Position numbers and translations under genes: made by a program. The notes beneath the pieces were generated by a model, which saw nothing but the letters and a program-made list of their open reading frames with translations, did not search any database and was not told the origin of the DNA. A stretch of 7,787 nt of DNA from Chloroflexota bacterium (lineage in GTDB: Bacteria; Chloroflexota; Anaerolineae; UBA3071). Each line of letters opens with the position of its first letter. Positions within the stretch are counted from its first letter, which is position 1. Shown in pieces: positions 1 to 7,500 of this stretch. Location: assembly GCA_014383605.1 (NCBI GenBank), contig JACNHM010000201.1:1-7787 (forward strand), in the 5' to 3' direction.

Positions 1-47
1 GGACTGCCAAGTCCACCGCCTTTCTGCCGGACTTGGCAGTCCGGCAG
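1..47. repeat. Palindromic repeat with two alternative hairpins
   Basis: Bases 1-14 (GGACTGCCAAGTCC) and 29-42 (GGACTTGGCAGTCC) are perfect reverse complements around a 14-nt loop. A second perfect inverted repeat, CTGCCGGACT at 24-33 and AGTCCGGCAG at 38-47 with a TGGC loop, overlaps the right arm of the first, so the two hairpins cannot form together. Each 14-nt arm is itself a small hairpin (GGACT/AGTCC). No T-run follows, which argues against a simple terminator. This looks like one unit of a dispersed palindromic repeat, of the kind common in large bacterial genomes. It begins at base 1, so more of it may lie outside the window. Confidence 0.65.
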
Positions 48-225
48 GAGCAAATCTGGATCTACTGATACTCACACTCCAAGCTGTCTGGCTCGCATCA
101 TTATTCCGTTGGCAACCCCCGTCGAACCCCCGGTGCCGGACACATGCAAATTAGGGAGAAAACGCTCATGTCGTGGTCTGCTGACAACTTTCACACCTGG
201 TATCCACTCCTGCACACACGTGCTT

Positions 226-269
226 ACGCCAACGCGGGGCCTGGCGCCCTGTCGTTGGTCTTTGCCGTT
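226..269 (+). repeat. Shared leader block, copy 1
   Basis: This 44-nt block begins ACGCCAACGCGG and includes CCTGGC at 240-245 and TTGG at 255-258. It matches 4298-4341 at 35 of 44 positions with no gap. Seven of the nine differences are confined to its second half. A weaker match continues upstream (TGGTATCC at 198-205 against TGGCATCC at 4270-4277, at the same offset), with CACGT lying between the two in both copies. It sits 135-179 nt before the M6 start codon. CCAACG (229-234) and CGTTGG (253-258) could pair. Family unknown to me. Confidence 0.7.
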
Positions 270-293
270 TGCAAGGCAGCTAACAGATTGCGG

Positions 294-306
294 AAAGGAG
301 GTGGTG
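294..306 (+). promoter_or_regulatory. 16S-tail-like purine tract (orphan Shine-Dalgarno), leader 1
   Basis: AAAGGAGGTGGTG matches the complement of the usual bacterial 16S rRNA 3' tail at 11 of 13 positions, yet no convincing reading frame starts at the right distance after it. The protease start codon is about 100 nt downstream and has its own ribosome binding site. The second leader has the equivalent sequence at 4379-4391. It could be a ribosome standby or pausing site, or part of the conserved leader fold. Role unproven. Confidence 0.35.
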
Positions 307-309
307 GCC

Positions 310-366
310 CAGCATCGAAGACGTGCTGAAGACGCCGCGATGAGTTCTGCGGCGAGATTGTTTGTT
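310..366 (+). promoter_or_regulatory. Two adjacent hairpins, attenuator-like, leader 1
   Basis: CAGCA (310-314) pairs with TGCTG (324-328). Five bases later CGCCGC (333-338) pairs with GCGGCG (349-354), extendable by one G-U pair, with an 8-nt loop. The second hairpin is followed by a T-rich stretch (358-366, ATTGTTTGTT-like), as in an intrinsic terminator, but it lies before the M6 gene. The stop codon of the candidate leader peptide (327-329) overlaps the first stem, an arrangement seen in attenuators. No folding energy was calculated. Confidence 0.3.
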
Positions 367-390
367 GGCCATGCTTAATACAATTCGCTC

Positions 391-396
391 AAGGAG
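391..396 (+). promoter_or_regulatory. Ribosome binding site of the M6 protease gene
   Basis: AAGGAG lies 8 nt before the ATG at 405. This spacing, plus the signal peptide that follows at once, fixes the start codon. Confidence 0.85.
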
Positions 397-404
397 AGAA
401 CAAA

Positions 405-3400
405 ATGAAACACACGATTCTGAAATGGCTGGGACTGCTGATGGTGCTGTCCATGCTGCTGACCCTGGCCCCGGCCGCGCTGGCCAGCCCCCCGTATCCT
501 GAGGGGTCGGTTACGGTACAGCCGCCGGAGGACGTGGGTGTGAAGCCCGGCGCTCGTATGCCCAAGTCCATAGACCAGCCCAACATCAAGGACTACCTGC
601 GCAACCGCGAACGACAACGCTTGCTGGAGGCCGGCCTGACGGCGGAGGCCAGCGCTCTGGGCCTGGCGGGAACCGACCGCGTGCTGGTGATCCTGGTCGA
701 GTTCGCCGGCACCGACACCTTCACCTGGGAAGCGGGCGTCTCCACCTGGGACCCCTTGGGCAGGGCCGATCCCAATGAGTACACCGGGACGGTGGGTGAT
801 TGTTCCCTGATCATCACCCAGACCACAGAGTTCACCTACGCCGGCCCGCTGCACAACGAGATGCCGCGACCACTCTCACCGGATGACCGCTCGGGCGACT
901 CCATCTGGACCGAGGACTTCACCCCTCAGTGGTTCGACGACTTCATGTTCGGCAACGGGGTCGTCTTCGACTACACCCGCGTGGACGGTTCTACGGTCTA
1001 CGAAGACTTCACCGGCGAGTCGGTCAAGCTGTACTACCAGGACCAGTCCGGCGGGGCATACGACTTCACTGGCGACGTGATTGGCTGGGTGCAGGTGCCT
1101 CACTCCACCTGGTACTACGATGCCGATGAGTGCCCAGGCGCCCGGTCCGGCGGTGGCAGTCGCGGTGCCATTCCCGGCGCTGGCACTGCCAGAACGCTGG
1201 TGAAGGATGCTCTGGACGCGGTCAATGCCATCGCGGACACCCTCCCTGGCTTCGACTGGGCCAACTACGACGTGGACGGCGATGGCATCATTGACCGCCT
1301 GTGGATCGTGCACGCCGGCTACGGCGAGGAAGACAGCACCGTGCTGCTCAACCGCACCGACTATGGCGAGTCTGCCGTGTGGTCGCACTCCAGTTCTGTC
1401 TCTCCGGCCTACGAGGTGGCGCCAGGCATCTCCGCCGGCCCGTACATCATGATGCCCGAGAACGGCGGCATCGGCGTCTTTGCCCACGAGTACGGCCACA
1501 ACCTGGGCGCCGACGACCTGTACGCCTACGGCCTCGGCGAGACCTCGGCCGGCTTCTGGACCTTGATGGCCGACGACTGGACCGGTCACCCCATCGGCTT
1601 CGAGCCGCCGGCGACCGATCCGTGGCACCTGGACAACTGGGGCTGGCTCAATCCGTTCGTCATCAGCGACATGAGCCAGTCCTACGAGATCACCCTGGGC
1701 CAGGCCAGCCTCTTCCCCGGCGGCGAAGACGTCTATCGTGGGGTCAAGATCCCCTTGCCCGATGGCGTGCTCGACCTGGCAGTGCCGGTGTGGCAGGGGG
1801 ACTACTACTGGTGGGGCGGCAAGCAAGACCTGGCCAACGCCATGATGACCACCGTGAACCCCGTCGCCATCCCCGCCGCTGGAGGCACGCTCTCCTTCGA
1901 TCTGGTCTACGACATCGAGGATGAGTGGGACTTCCTGTGGATCCAGGCTTCGGCAGACGGTGAAACCTGGGATACGCTCACCAACGAGAACACCCAGTGC
2001 GAGCACGATCCGAGCTGGATCGGCGGGCTGTACGGATTCCCCGAGGACCTGTGCGGGGCCGGGCTCGGTGGTTTCTACGGCTGGAACGCCAACTGGCCCG
2101 ATCCTGAAGTGCAGGAGTTTGACCTGAGCGCGTACGCCGGCCAGAGCATCTACCTGCGCTTCTGGTTCATGACCGACTGGGGCACCACCTACACCGGCGC
2201 CTTCGTGGACAACGTGATGGTCACGGCGAACGGCAGCACCCTCTTTGAGGACGACGCCGAAAGCGGTGACGCTCAGTGGGTCTACCAGGATCCCTGGCAG
2301 CGCAGCGACGGCACGATGGCCTTCACCCACAACTACTATCTGCAATGGCGCAACGTGGGCGAAAATGGCGGCTACGACAGCGCCCTGGGCGATCCGCGCT
2401 GGCGCTTCGGCCCGGCCAACAGCGGCCTGTTGGTGTGGTACAACAACAACTTCTACACCGACAACGAGATCTGGTCCTACTTTTTGGACGACCCCAGCGT
2501 CGGGCCCAAGGGCCGCATGCTGGTGGTGGACGCCCACCCCGAGCCATACCGCGACCCGGACCTGCTGGCCATGGGCTACAACAACACGGGCGCCAACCTC
2601 ACTTCCCGCGGGCAGATGCGCGACGCGCCGTTCAGCCTGTGGGACTCGGTCGACTTCTGGCACACCGATCCCTATCAGGAGGGCGCCCAGGAGCACTGGT
2701 ACGAAGGCCGACCAGCTATGAGCGCCTTCCACGATGCTCTGGGGTACTATCCGGGTGCTGAGTACGTGAACCGTGGGCCGTACTATCCGCCGACACAGTT
2801 CAAGTGGGTGACCAAGCAGTGGGATGCCAGCGCCGTCGTTCCAGCCACGGGATTCTACCCCCTCAAGGCGCCTGGGTACACTGCGAACGAAGAGTTCCGC
2901 TTCAACTGCACTCCCTACCTGAGTGGGCCCTACACCGGCGCTCTAGGCTGCTACTGGTTCGGGTCTGGTGTCGGCCTGGGCTACGATGGCGGGAGTGGCA
3001 ACCCCAGCGATGACGGCGTGCAGTACGGCGTGAATGCCTGCCTGCTGGACCAGGCGGAGGACGGCAGTTGGGGCAAGATCCTCTTCGCCAACTTCAAGCC
3101 GGACGGCAGCGGTTTCACCGCCAACCCGCTGGAAGTGGTCGAGGGTCAAGAGGTGGAGTTCGTGCTGGCGCCCCATAACCTGGGCGGCAATAGCCCGGTC
3201 TTCGTCTTCGTGCCCTGGGACTACCAGGACGGCCAGTTGCTGATGGACACCCTGACCAACGGCGCCTTCCCCATCTACGGCGAGTGGGGGTCGGCCCAGG
3301 TGGCCGCACTCTACGCCGAGCAGGGCGTCGAGGCGCTGCAGGCCCTGGCCGTGGATGGCGGTGGTGGGGATCCCATCGCCGGCATCGGCTGGATCGGCGA

Positions 3401-4049
3401 CGTGCCCGCAGGGACGAACGAGCTCTTCCGCTTCAAGATGATCCCCTGGTGGGGCGGCTATCCGTTCGACCTGAAGGCCGACTTCTACCTCTGCGGCGAC
3501 CGGGCGACGACCCTGCGCTCCGACGAGGTGAAGGTGCTGCTCTCCGGTGGCCCCTTCGAATACTCGCTGTGGCCCATGATGGACACCTTCGTCAGCAGCG
3601 TGAGGCCCAACGCCAGCTTCGCCGATCGCGCCACCTTCAACGTGGCTCAGCCGGATGCCGCGCGAGGTCTGCTGTACTTCGACTCCTCGTGGATCCCGCC
3701 GCTGGCCGTGGTGGACAGCGCCAAGCTGAAACTGTATCCTCTCGTGCGCACCCGCGACCGCTGGATGCACCTGGTGGCCTACCCCATGGAGGAATGGTGG
3801 TGGGAGAGCATCACCTGGAACGAGGCTCCGGATTCCGGGGACATCCCGGCCGGCAGCGCGGCGCTGGACAGTGTCAACATGGTGGTCGAGCTAGACGTGA
3901 CCGCGCTGGTGCAGCAGTGGATCAGCGATCCCATGACCAACTACGGCCTGATGCTCAAGGGTGAAGAGGCCGAGGCTGTGGTGTACACCTTCATGGCTTC
4001 GGAGCACCGCATCGGGCAGTGGCCGCGTCTGGAGATCATCGTCCATTAG
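405..4049 (+). CDS. Secreted immune-inhibitor-A-like M6 zinc metalloprotease
   Basis: This complete 1214-residue protein is an extracellular zinc endopeptidase of the peptidase M6 (InhA) family. The signal peptide is residues 1-27 (KWLGLLMVLSMLLTL core, likely cut after ALA27), followed by a propeptide to about 91. The catalytic domain starts near RVLVILVEFAG (92) and contains the acidic loop DVDGDGIID (289-297), the zinc motif HEYGHNLGADD (His361, Glu362, His365, likely third ligand Asp371) and a Met-turn-like GFWTLMA with Met388. From about 466 to 610 comes the jelly-roll MAM-like InhA domain (TLSFDLVYDIE, FVDNVMV). An InhA-type C-terminal region follows, with LLVWYNNNFYTDNE near 678 and VDAHPEP at 708-714. 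Residues 904-1050 form a beta-rich segment I cannot assign. Residues 1052-1214 resemble a DNRLRE-type beta-sandwich (DTFVSS, ITWNEAPDS, LDVTALVQQWIS, YGLMLKG). Bacillus InhA is about 800 residues, so the extra length is at the C-terminus. No sorting signal or membrane anchor is seen. The frame is intact, and all family-typical active-site residues are present. Confidence 0.93.
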   Translation: MKHTILKWLGLLMVLSMLLTLAPAALASPPYPEGSVTVQPPEDVGVKPGARMPKSIDQPNIKDYLRNRERQRLLEAGLTAEASALGLAGTDRVLVILVEFAGTDTFTWEAGVSTWDPLGRADPNEYTGTVGDCSLIITQTTEFTYAGPLHNEMPRPLSPDDRSGDSIWTEDFTPQWFDDFMFGNGVVFDYTRVDGSTVYEDFTGESVKLYYQDQSGGAYDFTGDVIGWVQVPHSTWYYDADECPGARSGGGSRGAIPGAGTARTLVKDALDAVNAIADTLPGFDWANYDVDGDGIIDRLWIVHAGYGEEDSTVLLNRTDYGESAVWSHSSSVSPAYEVAPGISAGPYIMMPENGGIGVFAHEYGHNLGADDLYAYGLGETSAGFWTLMADDWTGHPIGFEPPATDPWHLDNWGWLNPFVISDMSQSYEITLGQASLFPGGEDVYRGVKIPLPDGVLDLAVPVWQGDYYWWGGKQDLANAMMTTVNPVAIPAAGGTLSFDLVYDIEDEWDFLWIQASADGETWDTLTNENTQCEHDPSWIGGLYGFPEDLCGAGLGGFYGWNANWPDPEVQEFDLSAYAGQSIYLRFWFMTDWGTTYTGAFVDNVMVTANGSTLFEDDAESGDAQWVYQDPWQRSDGTMAFTHNYYLQWRNVGENGGYDSALGDPRWRFGPANSGLLVWYNNNFYTDNEIWSYFLDDPSVGPKGRMLVVDAHPEPYRDPDLLAMGYNNTGANLTSRGQMRDAPFSLWDSVDFWHTDPYQEGAQEHWYEGRPAMSAFHDALGYYPGAEYVNRGPYYPPTQFKWVTKQWDASAVVPATGFYPLKAPGYTANEEFRFNCTPYLSGPYTGALGCYWFGSGVGLGYDGGSGNPSDDGVQYGVNACLLDQAEDGSWGKILFANFKPDGSGFTANPLEVVEGQEVEFVLAPHNLGGNSPVFVFVPWDYQDGQLLMDTLTNGAFPIYGEWGSAQVAALYAEQGVEALQALAVDGGGGDPIAGIGWIGDVPAGTNELFRFKMIPWWGGYPFDLKADFYLCGDRATTLRSDEVKVLLSGGPFEYSLWPMMDTFVSSVRPNASFADRATFNVAQPDAARGLLYFDSSWIPPLAVVDSAKLKLYPLVRTRDRWMHLVAYPMEEWWWESITWNEAPDSGDIPAGSAALDSVNMVVELDVTALVQQWISDPMTNYGLMLKGEEAEAVVYTFMASEHRIGQWPRLEIIVH

Positions 4050-4111
4050 ACGCTGCAGGGAAGGGCATGAAGCGGTTTGTCTCATTCCCCCACAACCTGA
4101 CCCAGAACGAC

Positions 4112-4143
4112 AAGGCCAGGGAGGGAAGATCTTCCCTGGCCTT
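4112..4143 (+). terminator. Probable intrinsic terminator after the M6 gene
   Basis: AAGGCCAGGGA (4112-4122) and TCCCTGGCCTT (4133-4143) form a perfect 11-bp stem with a 10-nt loop, 63 nt after the stop codon. The loop plus part of the right arm is also a palindrome (GGGAAGATCTTCCC, 4123-4136), so an alternative inner hairpin exists. The tail is only moderately T-rich (CTTCTCTTCC), so efficiency is uncertain. Confidence 0.65.
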
Positions 4144-4190
4144 CTCTTCCCCATCCCAGAGCGGAAGAAACTTCGACCCGCGAGCCTGGT

Positions 4191-4219
4191 TTGACAAACG
4201 GGAACGTTCTGACTAAAAT
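4191..4219 (+). promoter_or_regulatory. Sigma-70-type promoter for the S8 protease gene
   Basis: TTGACA (4191-4196, consensus -35) and TAAAAT (4214-4219, five of six to the -10 consensus) are separated by 17 nt, the optimal spacing. Transcription would start near 4226, giving a leader of about 295 nt. The spacer holds the perfect 8-nt palindrome GAACGTTC (4202-4209), a position where a repressor could act; no regulator is identified. Confidence 0.7.
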
Positions 4220-4297
4220 GTGGACACTCCCACACGTTGGACGTCCGGATACCTGGCCCTCTCACTTCGTGGCATCCGGCAAGGATAGCCCCACGTC

Positions 4298-4341
4298 ACG
4301 CCAACGCGGAACCTGGCACACTGGCATTGGCCTTCGCTGTT
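4298..4341 (+). repeat. Shared leader block, copy 2
   Basis: This is the partner of the block at 226-269, 4072 bases away, identical at 35 of 44 positions without gaps. It starts ACGCCAACGCGG and includes CCTGGC at 4312-4317 and CATTGGCC at 4325-4332. It lies about 72 nt after the predicted transcript start and 180 nt before the S8 start codon, close to the distance seen for copy 1. GCCAA (4300-4304) and TTGGC (4327-4331) can pair, as the equivalent bases can in copy 1 (with one G-U pair). Confidence 0.7.
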
Positions 4342-4378
4342 GGAGGACACACTGGTTGAACTGTTGAGGAGAAGGAGG

Positions 4379-4391
4379 AAGGGAGGTGATG
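4379..4391 (+). promoter_or_regulatory. 16S-tail-like purine tract (orphan Shine-Dalgarno), leader 2
   Basis: AAGGGAGGTGATG matches the complement of the 16S 3' tail at 11 of 13 positions. It ends a purine-rich run that begins near 4366. A GTG at 4397 is at ribosome-binding distance but opens only six codons. The true S8 start has its own binding site over 100 nt downstream. The equivalent site in leader 1 is at 294-306. Confidence 0.35.
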
Positions 4392-4418
4392 CGCTGGTGC
4401 TTTGTGGCCTGACGTGAC

Positions 4419-4487
4419 GGTTGTAGCGGTGTGCTGCAACCGGGTTCGCCACTCGGACGGGACTGGCCATCCCGCGGCGAATGAACC
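4419..4487 (+). promoter_or_regulatory. Two adjacent hairpins in the S8 leader
   Basis: GGTTGTAGC (4419-4427) pairs with GCTGCAACC (4433-4441): nine pairs including one G-U, with a 5-nt loop. Directly after it, GGTTCGCC (4443-4450) pairs with GGCG (4476-4479) and AACC (4484-4487) around a 4-nt bulge, and encloses CGGGA/TCCCG (4458-4462, 4470-4474) with a 7-nt loop. The structure ends 19 nt before the ribosome binding site. No T-run follows, so termination is unlikely; control of translation or RNA stability is more plausible. Confidence 0.4.
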
Positions 4488-4506
4488 AATCCACTTCTAA
4501 TTCTTC

Positions 4507-4513
4507 AGGAGGT
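4507..4513 (+). promoter_or_regulatory. Ribosome binding site of the S8 protease gene
   Basis: AGGAGGT, a full-strength Shine-Dalgarno sequence, lies 7 nt before the ATG at 4521 and decides that start over the upstream ATG at 4481, which is in another frame and has no such site. Confidence 0.9.
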
Positions 4514-4520
4514 AACGACG

Positions 4521-7500
4521 ATGAAGAAACGAATCTTCAGTATTGTGAGCCTGGTCGCCTTGTTGGCGCTGCTCGTATCGGCGCTGCCGGCCGCGGCCGT
4601 GCAGGGCCCCCAAACCGACGGACCGGCCAAAGCGCTGCCCAAGACCTCGGGCCGCTTGATCGTGGAGCTCGAGGACGTACCACTGGCAGGACACTGGCGC
4701 AGCGCCGAGGTGACAACCCTCTCCGGGCCGACGGCGCGACCGGATGTGCAGGCGCCGGACGCCCAGGAGTATCTGAACTTCCTGGCCAGCCAGCAGGACG
4801 CGTTCAAGATGGAATTGGCCAAGGCCATGCCGGAAGCGCGGGTGGGAGGCTTCCGGGACTCCGAGGGCAACCTGCGCGAGCTGAGCTACCGCGTCGTCTT
4901 CAATGGCCTGGCGCTGCAGGTACCCGACGACAGCGATGCCACCGTGCGCCGCTTGCAGCGGCTGCCGGGTGTCAAGCGGGTCTACCGCGACTACGCGCAC
5001 ATGCCGGACATGTACGCCAGCATCCCGCTCATAGACGCGCCGGCCATGTGGGAGCAACTGGGCGGACAGGGCATGTCGGGCGAGGGCATCATCGTCGCCA
5101 GCATCGACACCGGCGTCTATGCCCCCAACCCCTTCTTCGATCCGGCAGGCTACGCCTACCCGCCAGGCTATCCGGTAGGCGACGCTCGCTACACGACGGA
5201 GAAGGTCATCGGCGCTCGCGCCTACTTCCGCGCCTGGGATCCTCCACTGGCGGGCGATGATGGGGCCTGGCCTGGCCCCGCCGGCAGCAGCCACGGCACG
5301 CACACCATGGGCACCACCGCTGGCAACGCCAACACCGTGGCCAACGTCGCCGGCGTGGAATACACCATCTCCGGTGTGGCGCCCCAGGCCCAGATCCTCA
5401 GCTATCGCATCGGCTATCCGACCGCCAGCGAGTACTCGGGCAGCGCCTTCACCGCCGAGATCGTCAAGGCCTACGAAGACGCCGTCTGGGATGGCGCCGA
5501 CGTCATCAACTACAGCTTCGGCGGCTACTCTGGCGTGATGCCCTGGGCCGACGGGGTGGCCGTCGCCCGCGACTGGGCCTGGTGGGCCGGTGTGTTCGTC
5601 TCGCACTCCGCCGGCAACAGCGGGCCCGGTTCTTCCACCACCTGGGACTCTTCCCCGACGGTGATGGAAGTGGCCGCCAGCAGCACCACCGGGACGATTG
5701 CCTCTGGTCGCTTCAACGTCACCGCGCCAGAACCTGTTCCCGACGAGCTGCTTGACATTCCCTATGCAACAGCCGCCTTCGGCCCAGCGCTGCCATCGGG
5801 CCAGATCGTGGGTCCCTTTGACTATGTGACCTCCGACTCGATAGATGCAGCCAACTTCGAGGGCTGCAACGCCTGGCCAGCTGCCGCATTCGACGGCAAA
5901 GCCGCAGTGATAAGCCGCGGCGTGTGTGAGTTCGGCCTGAAGGTCCTCAACGCCGAGCAGGCTGGTGCGGTCTTTGTCGTGATTCGTAACCATGCAGCAG
6001 GCGGCGAGGGTTTGGTGAGCATGGGAGGGGGCGCGGTTGGCGACCAGGTAACGATCCCCTCCATCTTCATAGGACACACGAATGGCTTGGCCCTCGTGGA
6101 TTGGTACGCCGCCAATGGAGCGGTTTCCCAGTTTGCGGTGGACACCTTCGCCTTCCAACTGGGCAACGTGCCCGACGTCATCGCCAGCTTCAGTAGCCGC
6201 GGCCCGGCCTTCGCCCGCTTCCTGGAGCCGGACGTCACCGCCCCCGGCGTGAACATCCTCTCCGGCGGCTACGCATCGGGTGCCACGGGCGTTGATCAGC
6301 ACGCCGGCTTTGGTCAGGCCAGCGGCACCAGCATGGCCGCGCCGCACGTGGCTGGCGCAGCCGCGCTGCTCAAGCAGTTGCACCCCGACTGGTGGAACGA
6401 CCAGATCAAGTCGGCGCTGATGAGCACATCGGTCACCGAGGTCTGGCTCGATGCCGGCCACACGGTGCCGGCCAGCGTGCTGGACATGGGCGCCGGCCGC
6501 ATCGACCTGGGCAAGGCTGGCGATCCCGGCCTGACCTTCTACCCGCCCTCCCTCAGCTTCGGCCCGCTCAACGCCGGTGACGTGAAGACTCTGTCCGTCT
6601 GGGCGTTGGACGTCAGCGGAGCCGGCGGCCTCCATGAGATCTCCGTCGTGGCCGATGCTGGCATCGCGGCGAGCGTGACCCCGGCGAGCCACACCTTCGC
6701 CCCTGGCGAAGCGCTGACCTTCGACGTCACGGTGGACACCACCGGCGCTGCTCCGGGCGATTACACCGGCATGATATGGCTCGACGACGGCGTGCACCTC
6801 AACCACATCCCCCTCTGGGTGCGGGTGGAAGCGCCGATGGGTGATGCCAGGGTGCTGCTGGTAGACAACGACTTCAGCTACCTGGTGGGCTACCCGGACT
6901 ACGCCGAGTTCTACGCCGGCGCGCTGGACAGCCTGGGCGTGGCCTACGACTACTACAACGCCGATGCCCACTACGCCAACCCGCGAACGCTGCCCACGGC
7001 AGCCGAGCTGGCCGCCTACGATGTGATCATCTACTGGAGCGGTGACAACTACTACCCGAACGGCAGCTTCACCGTCGCCACGCCGCTCACGGTGATAGAC
7101 ATGCAGACCCTCACCGACTGGCAGTTCGGCGGCGGCTGCCTCATCGCCTCTGGTCAGGACCTGGCCTCCGCCTGGGATGCCCTGGACTCGGGCGGCGATG
7201 GCTACTTCCTCTACGCCGGCAACCTGGGCACCAAGTACCTGCAGGACAGCATCTTCGATCCCGGCTATGCCGGTATCCTGCCACCGGTGCCTGCGGTGGT
7301 CGGCCAGCCAGGCTCGATCTTCAGCGGCCTGACGCTGGATATCAGCGGTTCAGCGCCCATCATCGAGGATGACGAGCTCGTGGGTTGGGAGGACGGCGCG
7401 GCCAACCAGTACTACGTGGACGAGGTTCGGATCGCCCCCTACGGCGATACCGAGGCCCCCGATAGCATCTACCCCATCTTTGCCGCCATTGACGGCGCGC

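Larger units (their letters stand above)
168..329 (+). other. Candidate 53-aa leader peptide in the M6 leader
   Basis: An ATG at 168 follows AGGGAG (153-158) at 9 nt and opens 53 codons ending in TGA at 327-329. The product has no recognised domain. The reason for listing it is that its middle part, YANAGPGALSLVFAV, lies in the shared leader block, and the same frame of the second leader reads HANAEPGTLALAFAV: 10 of 15 residues are identical and most of the rest are mild changes. A W-Y/H-P motif also occurs at the same distance upstream in both (198-206 and 4270-4278). Against translation, the second leader has no good start codon with a ribosome binding site in this frame (only TTG at 4237). 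It may instead be a structured RNA or a repeat that happens to be open. Confidence 0.2.
48..404 (+). other. Non-coding leader upstream of the M6 protease gene
   Basis: This stretch has no convincing long gene. Its contents are listed separately: a candidate leader peptide, a block shared with the second leader, a 16S-tail-like purine tract and two hairpins. I searched for -35/-10 pairs and found none at acceptable spacing. TTGGCA at 109-114 has no -10 at 16-18 nt, and TACAAT at 379-384 lacks a -35 and would put the transcript start on the ribosome binding site. The promoter may be non-consensus or upstream of the window. Confidence 0.5.
4050..4520 (+). other. Intergenic region between the two protease genes
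   Basis: These 471 bases hold, in order, a terminator-like hairpin, a near-consensus promoter, the second copy of the shared leader block, a purine-rich 16S-tail-like tract, two adjacent hairpins and the ribosome binding site of the next gene. No gene is supported here. A 49-codon frame from ATG 4218 starts on the -10 box and would not be in the transcript. Confidence 0.7.

Noticed and set aside
109..378. 89-codon frame starting at TTG 109
   Set aside because: No ribosome binding site precedes it, and the matching frame in the second leader has a stop at 4286 just before the shared block.
379..384. TACAAT as a -10 box for the M6 gene
   Set aside because: No -35 is present at 16-18 nt, and transcription from it would start on top of the ribosome binding site.
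876..2732. 618-codon open frame on the minus strand
   Set aside because: It lies wholly inside the M6 gene, whose domains and active site are clear. The antisense product is low-complexity (Val, Gly, Ala, His rich) with no recognisable family, as expected from codon bias in GC-rich DNA.
4218..4367. 49-codon frame from ATG 4218
   Set aside because: The ATG overlaps the -10 box, so it would be upstream of the transcript start. In this frame the differences between the two leader copies are not biased to third codon positions.
4497..6971. 824-codon open frame on the minus strand
   Set aside because: It is antisense to the S8 protease, which has its full catalytic set in the plus frame. The product has no recognisable domain and begins without a ribosome binding site.
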